13,468 bases of DNA from Conidiobolus incongruus B7586 (taxonomy: Eukaryota; Entomophthoromycota; Entomophthoromycetes; Entomophthorales; Conidiobolaceae). Below the pieces are notes generated by a model. That model was not told the origin of the DNA. It searched no databases and saw only the letters and a list, made by a program, of their open reading frames with translations. Made by a program: the position numbers and the translations under genes. Of this stretch, positions 8,287 through 13,468 are shown piece after piece (position 1 is the stretch's first letter; every line of letters starts with the position of its first letter). The stretch covers positions 1-13,468 of the forward strand of contig JNEM01008095.1 of NCBI GenBank assembly GCA_000697335.1, given 5' to 3'.

Positions 8287-9230
8287 TGTCAGATTACCTA
8301 AACTTCGTTATTAATTTTCACGCGGCTATTTGAGCTGAATAGTAATATATGATGATAACATTAATTTACTGTTCCTTATGCCAAAAAGCTAATTTATTTT
8401 ACAAAGATTATTCTTCATTAGTAAGTGTTAATAGAGAAAAGAAACGCAATTGAATTTTTAAAATCTATAAGGGTAATTACAGGAAAGTAATTTATCATTA
8501 ATCACATATTTCGCGTAATATATTAGGGTTAAATTGAATACGCTGCGAAATTCATTTCAAAATCATCATTTGGTTTGATTAACCTGAGAATAACTAAAAT
8601 CAAAACAAGATCGTTTTCATTACTAGGAATAGTTTAGTATAGAACATCTGAATTAATTAATCTGTGCCTAAGTGTAAATTTTGAATTTTGAAATATTGTT
8701 ACCACTTTAAAATTGATCTAATGTTGAACCCTAATAGTTTCAAGTTGATTTATTGCTATAGTTTGGCATATTTAACATATATAAACTGATAACTATTTTG
8801 ATATATTAATCTTATATTGCTACAACAAAATATGTAAAAAGCAATTTAGAGTAATAGAATATATTGTATTTTGATGTATATTAGCGCATAGGTATCATTA
8901 ATAAAGAATAAAAATTTTATTAGGTGAAATTGAAATTTTTGTAAAATTATTGTGAAATGTTAATGACAAACAGCGCATTCATAAAAATGACATCAATCAA
9001 TAAATTATTTGCTAATATAAAGCAAATTCAATATCGTATGAACTGTCAAATGACATAAAGCAATGTTATGGAAAGTCGATTTCATTTAAAATTGAAATAG
9101 CATCTGATATTAATACAATTAGTTTGTTTATTCAATCAAAGCTATAAAAAACATTCATAAATTCAATTATCAAAAATGTTTTCTTTAATATTATTTATTT
9201 ATTTTTACTAGATAAAAATACAGGTTAACA
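8287..9230. other. Spacer between copies 5 and 6
   Basis: No intact gene. CG-bearing words cluster at 8318-8330 (TTCACGCGGCT), 8508-8520 (TTTCGCGTAATA) and 8543-8552 (CTGCGAAATT); the first two could be old upstream elements of copy 5. ATTAGGGTT near 8523 and AACCCTAAT near 8729 form a 9-10 nt inverted pair with no other sign of a mobile element. A TATATAAA at 8778-8785 on the + strand is not followed by a usable frame. Confidence 0.4.
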
Positions 9231-9238
9231 TATATACA
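9231..9238 (-). promoter_or_regulatory. PUF-type octamer 3' of copy 6
   Basis: On the - strand this reads TGTATATA, fitting UGUANAUA, 55 nt beyond the stop of copy 6. It parallels the octamers at copies 8 and 9, which use the same U variant. Confidence 0.45.
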
Positions 9239-9292
9239 AATTCATTAGTGGACCATGATTTATAGACAATTTTTAAGGGATCTCATAGAAGG

Positions 9293-9466
9293 CTAAAACC
9301 AAGGAAACTTAAATTTGAGCACTGATCTCTTGGATCTATGAGTAGAAGTTGAAGTTGTAGATTCCATGCTATTCCTTCCAGATCCTGGGAATGTTTGTTC
9401 ACGGAGTTTGGGATCAATAGTAAAGTTTTCCAAAGTAGCGATTTGTTGTAAACTGATAGCAGCCAT
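9293..9466 (-). CDS. Copy 6: intact 57-aa small-gene family protein
   Basis: The frame encodes 57 residues and ends TAG, the only intact copy not ending TAA. It reads MAAISLQQIATLE, ENFTIDPKLREQ, FPGSGRNSMES, then a Thr/Ser run (TTSTSTHRS) and KRSVLKFKFPWF. The start is supported by alignment and by the TATA box 73 nt upstream. A longer open frame overlaps it in another phase (9283-9513) but encodes nothing like the family. The SGRNSMESTTS block is shared with copy 7, and the first half is closest to decayed copy 5. The product should be small, soluble and basic at the C-terminus. Function unknown. Confidence 0.85.
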   Translation of the reverse strand: MAAISLQQIATLENFTIDPKLREQTFPGSGRNSMESTTSTSTHRSKRSVLKFKFPWF

Positions 9467-9530
9467 TTGATAACTATTGTTAGAATTCGATAAATTGATA
9501 TTTGGTGATACATAACTAGTAAGATAGGGT

Positions 9531-9539
9531 CTTTATATA
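9531..9539 (-). promoter_or_regulatory. TATA box of copy 6
   Basis: TATATAAAG on the - strand begins 73 nt before the ATG at 9466, the same sequence and spacing as at copies 1 and 4. Confidence 0.7.
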
Positions 9540-9660
9540 TTAATTTCGACTCAAATATAATTACTGATTTACTTATAATTATTTAATCTAAATTCACATA
9601 TAAGGTAATATTCAATATTATTACTCTGTAAATTCAGCTCAGTCAATTTTACTCATGCTT

Positions 9661-9683
9661 ATTACGCACAACTTTTGCGCAGA
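9661..9683 (-). promoter_or_regulatory. Paired GCG upstream elements, copy 6
   Basis: On the - strand TCTGCGCA (9676-9683) is followed after seven bases by TGCGTAAT (9661-9668). These are the two variants of the shared upstream word side by side, about 120-145 nt before the TATA box. Confidence 0.42.
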
Positions 9684-10358
9684 TTATTTGTTACTTTAAT
9701 TTGATTACTTGAAACCGGAATTTCAATTGTATCTCGAAAGATTTCAGAACAGGTAATAAAAGGTAATCTGTTTGAATTATTACCAAATCTGGCAGAGTTA
9801 GTTATAATCAAAAATTTTATATACACATTGCCAAGTTCATTTGATTCAAATATGCTTTGTTTGTTTATAGTTTACTAATTCTTACTAATTAATAAATATT
9901 AACTATAATGGATATTTCTTAGAACATCCAATATTATAGTCAGCTTTTATGAATACAAACTTATAGAATATTATATTATTTTATTTTATATTGATTTATT
10001 CATTATTTCCTGTTTGAATATTATCAATATATTGATCTATAATTCATAGCATATTTTAATTTATTTAATATTTGATTTGTCGGGAGAGTACCAAATTATC
10101 AATGATGTTAGAATTATATGTCTAACAAAGTAAAATATCTATTTATTTTTGATATGTCAATTGATATAATAGTTTTATATATTTATATCGCATCTTGAAG
10201 GTAAATAGATTCTTACAGTATATTATTGAAAAAAAAGTTAAAAAATATCTGATAAATTATATTGAAATAATATTTTCAAGATCTCGTTATAAATATTAAG
10301 AGCATCATTAAATTTAAATTTTATAATGTATTCGATTTTATTATGTAATATATAAAAT
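9684..10358. other. Spacer between copies 6 and 7
   Basis: No gene. Near copy 6, GGTAAT/ATTACC words recur (9752-9785). Further on the sequence becomes very AT-rich. A - strand GATGCGATATAAATATATAAAAC around 10170-10195 resembles the copy 4 promoter but nothing like the family follows at the expected start. Confidence 0.4.
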
Positions 10359-10366
10359 ATTATACA
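10359..10366 (-). promoter_or_regulatory. Weak PUF-like octamer 3' of copy 7
   Basis: On the - strand this reads TGTATAAT, 49 nt after the stop. It has the UGUA core but differs from UGUANAUA in its last bases, so it is a weaker candidate than at the other copies. Confidence 0.25.
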
Positions 10367-10414
10367 AATTTCATTTTAAAACATGAATTAGAAAAAATGG
10401 TTTGAAGATAATCA

Positions 10415-10636
10415 TTAAAGCCAAGGAAGTTTCAACTTCAACTTCAACTTCAACTTAGATTTCATGGATGAAATAGTAGATGTTGAGATTAAAGAGCTCT
10501 TGGATCCTATTGTAGAGATTGAAGTTGTAGATTCCATACTATTTTTTCCAGATCTTGGAAATGTAATTTCACGCTGTTTAGGATCAATGGTGAAGTTTTC
10601 AAAGACAGCAATTTGGTGTAAACTGATGCCAGCCAT
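10415..10636 (-). CDS. Copy 7: 73-aa family protein with expanded tail
   Basis: The frame encodes 73 residues ending TAA. The first half is standard: MAGISLHQIAVFE, ENFTIDPKQRE, then FPRSGKNSMES with Arg in place of the usual Gly. The variable part is longer than in any other copy (about 17 extra residues of Ser/Thr/Ile), then comes KLKLKLKLKLPWL, where other copies have one KLK and end PWF. The Lys-Leu run is encoded by a tandem AAGTTG hexanucleotide (about 10433-10456), so it arose by repeat expansion. The MESTTS block links it to copy 6, while its first 16 codons are nearly identical to copy 8. A + frame of 63 codons overlaps it and is a shadow. The expansion may alter or end function, although the frame is kept. 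Confidence 0.8.
   Translation of the reverse strand: MAGISLHQIAVFENFTIDPKQREITFPRSGKNSMESTTSISTIGSKSSLISTSTISSMKSKLKLKLKLKLPWL
10433..10456 (-). repeat. AAGTTG hexanucleotide repeat inside copy 7
   Basis: About four AAGTTG units in tandem encode alternating Lys-Leu just before the conserved LPW end. Other copies have one such unit or a diverged version, so this is a local expansion in frame. Confidence 0.85.
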
Positions 10637-10695
10637 TGAATTATTGATGAAGTAATAGATTTAATTTGATCAAGAATCTCATGGTAACTATTCAG

Positions 10696-10705
10696 TATTT
10701 ATATA
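10696..10705 (-). promoter_or_regulatory. TATA box of copy 7
   Basis: TATATAAATA on the - strand begins 69 nt before the ATG at 10636. Confidence 0.65.
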
Positions 10706-10816
10706 CTAAATTCTGTCATTAAATAAATTCTCCAATGCAAATTACCACTTATGTATTTTACAATAAACATATTAGTTATTCGTAAATACTCGTTATTAAT
10801 CAAACCACCATTTCTC

Positions 10817-10982
10817 AGAACCCCAGATAATATCTGAAGCAAAAAGAACTTTCTTAATACCCAAACATAAAGTATATGAATTTATCAAAAATATGTATTT
10901 TTCATATAAAATTAAATCAAAGTTCAATATCTTTTGAGACATGAACATAATTCTCTGATCTTCGAAGATCATTAGGGGTTCT
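10817..10982. mobile_element. Possible MITE-like insertion upstream of copy 7
   Basis: The segment starts AGAACCCC and ends GGGGTTCT, a perfect 8-nt terminal inverted repeat. With gaps the match extends inward to about 25 nt on each side (left ATAATATCTGAAG, right inverted AATGATCTTCGAAG). It contains a 16-nt palindrome, TGATCTTCGAAGATCA, at 10956-10971. The homologous region upstream of copy 8 lacks about 200 nt here: the two align up to about 10811/12190 and resume at about 11013/12191. That fits insertion in copy 7's upstream region or deletion in copy 8's. It has no coding capacity and no clear target-site duplication, so the class is unknown. Confidence 0.4.
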
Positions 10983-11024
10983 AAATCCTATTAGTTGCAA
11001 GATTTTTCATTAATCAACAATCAT

Positions 11025-11335
11025 ATAGAAAATTACGCAGAATATATAAGTTACATAATTGAATAACTGAAACAGGCAATTAAACTTGAGGGATTGGCAT
11101 TGGAGAAAAATTGGAGGGGAAACAAAAGGAAATTTAGTATTTCTCCTATATATAGTAACTTTAATCACATTTCCCGATGTGCTAATTTGACTGCAATTTT
11201 TAATCAATTTCATTTGAGCAGGAATTGCCAAGAATTAATTTGTATTATATGCTCGTATGCCACAGAATTTAGTTACTTCATAAATTTCATATCATCACTT
11301 CACCTTATTAATTACTAATTCTCTTTAGATTATTA
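11025..11335. repeat. Duplicated upstream block, unit 1 (copy 7 side)
   Basis: This block of about 310 nt is clearly similar to 12195-12515. Shared anchors in order are GAAAATTACGCAGA, TTGGCATT, ATATATAGT, AATTTGACTGC, CAGAATTTAG and ATATCATCA. Each block lies upstream of its gene and carries the TCTGCGTAATT element (- strand, 11031-11041 here). Open frames of about 73 codons exist on both strands in this copy, but the other copy has stops in the matching positions, so I read the block as regulatory or neutral DNA and not as a gene. Confidence 0.75.
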
Positions 11336-11777
11336 TACACAATGAAGTGTTGGTGAATAATATCATGTATTAGATGTAATTATAATATAATATAAAATAG
11401 GTTGCACAATAATTTTATCAACAATAACTTAACAAGTACTTTGATAATATTCGATTATTAAGCATATTAATAAATAATTATAAATTGATATATTTAAAGC
11501 TCAAATTTAATAAGCTGAACATTTTTCCAAAAACAAAGATAATAGTAATATTGACTTGTTATAATTTAAATAATATAAATTTATATATTCTAAATAATCA
11601 TAAAAGTAGCCAATAGATTTAGTAATATTGAATATAAACTCTAAAATATGTACTAATTTGTTATAATCTCAATGAAATAAAAATCAAAAATGATAATAAA
11701 AACATGGTGATATAGAAAATTTGAAAAAATAATATAGTTATTATAATAAAAGTTTATGAATAAAAAAATAAATAAAG
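11336..11777. other. Spacer between copies 7 and 8
   Basis: No gene. Parts match the spacer between copies 8 and 9 loosely, for example GTAATATTGACTT (about 11548 and 12636) and TTATAATAA-AG-TTTAT (about 11742 and 12880), consistent with both being one ancestral spacer duplicated with the genes. Confidence 0.5.
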
Positions 11778-11785
11778 TATATACA
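11778..11785 (-). promoter_or_regulatory. PUF-type octamer 3' of copy 8
   Basis: On the - strand this reads TGTATATA, 82 nt beyond the stop, within TTGATGTATATAC, a word shared exactly with copy 9. Confidence 0.45.
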
Positions 11786-11867
11786 TCAACAGCATGTGCT
11801 AAATATTAATAAAATACAACTCGAGAAGAGGATAAGTATAACTATCTCACATATGAGACATTAGCAA

Positions 11868-12038
11868 TTAAAACCAAGGTAACTTAAATTTAGAGCGTAT
11901 TGACTTGGAACTAGCGATTGATTCCTTTGCAGAATCTAAACTGTTTCTGGAAGATCCTGGAAATGTTTGTTCACGTAATTTAGGATCGATGGTGAAGTTT
12001 TCAAAGACAGCAATTTGGTGTAAACTGACAATAGCCAT
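11868..12038 (-). CDS. Copy 8: intact 56-aa family protein, hybrid of copies 7 and 9
   Basis: The frame encodes 56 residues ending TAA: MAIVSLHQIAVFE, ENFTIDPKLREQ, FPGSSRNSLDSAKES, a Ser/Ile/Lys stretch, and SKFKLPWF. An in-frame ATG further up (12135-12137) would give 89 residues, but that extension crosses the TATA box at 12101-12109 and would lie outside the transcript, so the start at 12038 is preferred. Codons 4-16 match copy 7 almost base for base, while from codon 22 on the gene matches copy 9, with only a few differences to the stop and far into the 3' flank. Codons 17-21 are mixed. This is the mark of an unequal crossover inside the gene. Function unknown. Confidence 0.88.
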   Translation of the reverse strand: MAIVSLHQIAVFENFTIDPKLREQTFPGSSRNSLDSAKESIASSKSIRSKFKLPWF

Positions 12039-12100
12039 TTGATTATTGATGAAGTGATAAATAGATTGTTTGACGTAGAGTTTGATAGTGGCATCAAGAC

Positions 12101-12109
12101 CTTTATATA
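12101..12109 (-). promoter_or_regulatory. TATA box of copy 8
   Basis: TATATAAAG on the - strand begins 71 nt before the chosen ATG at 12038. It decides the start codon, since the longer in-frame alternative begins upstream of it. Confidence 0.7.
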
Positions 12110-12194
12110 TTGTTTTCTGATATAAATTCCACATCATAAATTTACAATAATCATATCAGTAATCCAGTAATACTAGTAAATTTCCGCCAATCAC

Positions 12195-12515
12195 TGAACA
12201 TATTGAAAATTACGCAGATGTTTAAAGTTGCATAATTTGTATAGTGAAATACAGGGTTTGGCATTCAACAATCAATTAAATTGTAGAACAAGTCTAATTG
12301 TGATTGCTTCCATATATAGTGATATTAAACACATTCCCTAAATCATTAATTTGACTGCGATTTTCAATTAATTTTCATTTCAATTACAGCAAGAATCGCC
12401 ATGTAATAATTTCTTTTATATGATTGTATGTCACAGAATTTAGCTACTATGCTTAGTAAATCTTCTTATATCATCATGCACTTTTAATCACTAAGATCCT
12501 TTAGATTACTAGATT
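12195..12515. repeat. Duplicated upstream block, unit 2 (copy 8 side)
   Basis: This is the partner of 11025-11335, in the same orientation and the same place relative to its gene. It carries TCTGCGTAATT on the - strand at 12208-12218. Between the TATA box and this block the copy 7 and copy 8 flanks also align (TTTACAATAA-CATAT-AGT at about 10757 and 12140). Several TGA and TAA codons interrupt the frames that stay open in unit 1. Confidence 0.75.
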
Positions 12516-12914
12516 ATGAGAGCTTTAGAAATGAAATCATATATTCATCTATGTCATCTATTGCCTATAACACTAACGAAATATCAACTAGAATTACAAT
12601 AGTTATATTGATATAAATTTTTCTTCTAGTGTATGTGTAATATTGACTTCATATTTAAATTAAATGAAAATTAATATTCGTTTATTAATACTATTAATAC
12701 TCGATTGTATATAATTTTACAATACAAAATAACAACAGTACATTTGAATTGACATTCTGTATCATTAATTCATTAGATTGAAATATCATATATATATATT
12801 AAATAGTAGCAAATTGATAAAATACAAACGATGATATTTTTAAAATATTGATAAATTGTAAATTAATTAATACTTTGGTTATAATAAGAGTTTATTAATA
12901 AAAAATAGATAAGG
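12516..12914. other. Spacer between copies 8 and 9
   Basis: No gene. Weak similarity to the spacer at 11336-11777 is noted there. A short (AT) run lies at about 12788-12800. Confidence 0.5.
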
Positions 12915-12922
12915 TATATACA
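12915..12922 (-). promoter_or_regulatory. PUF-type octamer 3' of copy 9
   Basis: On the - strand this reads TGTATATA, 80 nt beyond the stop of copy 9, matching UGUANAUA. It is preserved with copy 8 while flanking bases differ, but the two are recent duplicates and not independent evidence. Confidence 0.45.
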
Positions 12923-13002
12923 TCAATTTCAAATGTTAAATATTAATTAAAATACAACTCAGTAGGATAAATATAACTGTCTCACATATGGGACATTAGC
13001 AA

Positions 13003-13173
13003 TTAAAACCAAGGTAACTTAAATTTAGAGCGTTTTGACTTGGAACTAGCGATTGATTCCTTTGCAGAATCCAAACTGTTTCTGGAAGATCCTGGAAATG
13101 TTTGTTCACGTAGTTTGGGATCGATGGTGAAGGTTTCGAAAAGTGCGATTTGATGTAAGTCGATGGTAGCCAT
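13003..13173 (-). CDS. Copy 9: intact 56-aa small-gene family protein
   Basis: The frame encodes 56 residues ending TAA: MATIDLHQIALFE, ETFTIDPKLREQ, FPGSSRNSLDSAKES, a Ser/Lys stretch (IASSKSKRS), and KFKLPWF. Asp5 replaces the usual Ser. It has the most C/G-ending codons of the copies (GCT ACC ATC GAC, TTC ACC ATC GAT), suggesting stronger expression or less decay. The start is set by alignment, an A-rich leader and the TATA box 74 nt upstream. Its last 35 codons and about 125 nt of 3' flank are nearly the same as copy 8. The C-terminal KRSKFK makes a basic patch before PWF. No signal peptide or membrane segment. Function unknown. Confidence 0.87.
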   Translation of the reverse strand: MATIDLHQIALFETFTIDPKLREQTFPGSSRNSLDSAKESIASSKSKRSKFKLPWF

Positions 13174-13238
13174 TTTTGATACTTTAATTTGTTATGATTG
13201 AAACTTGATTTGATGATGAGTTAAAGTTCTTACGGCTC

Positions 13239-13247
13239 CTTTTTATA
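13239..13247 (-). promoter_or_regulatory. TATA box of copy 9
   Basis: TATAAAAAG on the - strand begins 74 nt before the ATG at 13173, slightly off the TATATAAAG form of its sisters. Confidence 0.65.
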
Positions 13248-13342
13248 GACTTTTCGCGATATTTAATGATATCATATTGGAATGTTTTTACCCAGTCATA
13301 GTGGAAACTTTGATTAAATGCAACCTCAGCTAGCTTGAGCAT

Positions 13343-13387
13343 TTCGCGCAGGTACCTAAACAATAGGCACCTTAACAATTACGCATG
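13343..13387 (-). promoter_or_regulatory. GCG upstream elements, copy 9
   Basis: On the - strand CATGCGTAATT (13377-13387) and ACCTGCGCGAA (13343-13353) lie about 95-140 nt before the TATA box, repeating the paired arrangement seen at copy 6. An imperfect inverted GGTACC/GGCACC pair lies between them. The rest of the window to 13468 shows no gene. Confidence 0.38.
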
Positions 13388-13468
13388 TAACATCAGTAAA
13401 TCCTAATAAGGTAATTTCACAGTTTCCCCATTGAGGAAGTTATTTATATTCCAATCCCTAGATTGCTG

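Noticed and set aside
8522-8740. ATTAGGGTT/AACCCTAAT inverted pair as a second small mobile element
   Set aside because: Only 9-10 nt match, the ends are oriented opposite to those at 10817-10982, and no paralogous empty site is available to compare.
8778-8834. TATATAAA with a nearby ATG on the + strand
   Set aside because: The ATG is followed directly by TAA, and no family landmarks follow.
9283-9513. 76-codon - frame over copy 6
   Set aside because: It is in a different phase from the family frame at 9293-9466 and its product has no family motif.
10172-10195. GCG plus TATA arrangement suggesting another copy on the - strand
   Set aside because: There is no ATG and no family sequence at the expected 70-80 nt downstream.
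10464-10655. 63-codon + frame antisense to copy 7
   Set aside because: It is the antisense shadow of the family frame and has no counterpart over other copies.
11010-11318. Open frames of about 73 codons on both strands of the upstream block
   Set aside because: The duplicate block at 12195-12515 has stops in the matching positions, so coding is not conserved.
12039-12137. N-terminal extension of copy 8 giving an 89-residue protein
   Set aside because: The in-frame ATG at 12137 lies upstream of the TATA box at 12101-12109, and no other copy has a matching extension.
5252-13173. Ciliate-type code with UAA/UAG as Gln
   Set aside because: All intact copies end at the same position after PWF or PWL with TAA or TAG, and similarity falls away quickly after it.
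13184-13378. 64-codon - frame upstream of copy 9
   Set aside because: It runs through the TATA box and upstream elements of copy 9 and ends just before its leader, so it is promoter DNA read by chance.

Overview
The window looks like nuclear DNA of an AT-rich eukaryote. The tRNA gene has eukaryotic internal A and B boxes and no encoded CCA. The small genes have strong TATA boxes and A-rich start contexts, there are no Shine-Dalgarno sites or operons, and there is a long perfect AAT microsatellite. A dictyostelid-type social amoeba fits best, but this is a guess from style: nothing here fixes the lineage. The code is standard, because the small genes all end at the same codon position with TAA or TAG.

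The main content is a family of very small genes that I do not recognise. Intact members encode 56-73 aa with a shared layout: start MA-x-[IV]-[SD]-L-[HQP]-Q-I-A, then E-x-F-T-I-D-P-K-x-R-E, F-P-G-S, a serine block [RK]-x-S-[LM]-[ED]-S, a Ser/Lys-rich variable stretch, and an end K-[LF]-K-[LF]-P-W-F. I count nine copies. Copies 1-4 are on the + strand (3758-6954) and copies 5-9 on the - strand (8055-13173), so two arrays point at each other. A tRNA-Gln(TTG) gene at 7438-7509 and the AAT repeat lie in or near the gap between them. Copies 3, 4, 6, 7, 8 and 9 are intact. Copy 2 is open but has lost its normal start. Copies 1 and 5 are decayed.

The copies share a gene plan. A TATATAAAG-like box begins about 69-79 nt before the ATG. 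A TCTGCG[TC]AATT-like element lies upstream in most. In the 3' flank, about 40-95 nt after the stop, most have UGUANAUA, the recognition octamer of PUF (Pumilio) RNA-binding proteins.

Copies 7-9 carry a clear record of unequal crossing over. Copy 8 has the 5' half and upstream region of copy 7 but the 3' half and 3' flank of copy 9, with the junction inside the coding sequence near 11967-11985. The copy 7 upstream region also holds an extra segment of roughly 170-200 bp bounded by inverted repeats, which looks like a small non-autonomous DNA element.

Region by region: 1-880 is almost free of G and C and holds no visible gene. 881-3660 is less extreme, with two weak coding-like remnants and nothing I can name. 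3660-6960 is the + array, 6288-6369 the microsatellite, 7438-7509 the tRNA, and 8055-13468 the - array and its spacers.
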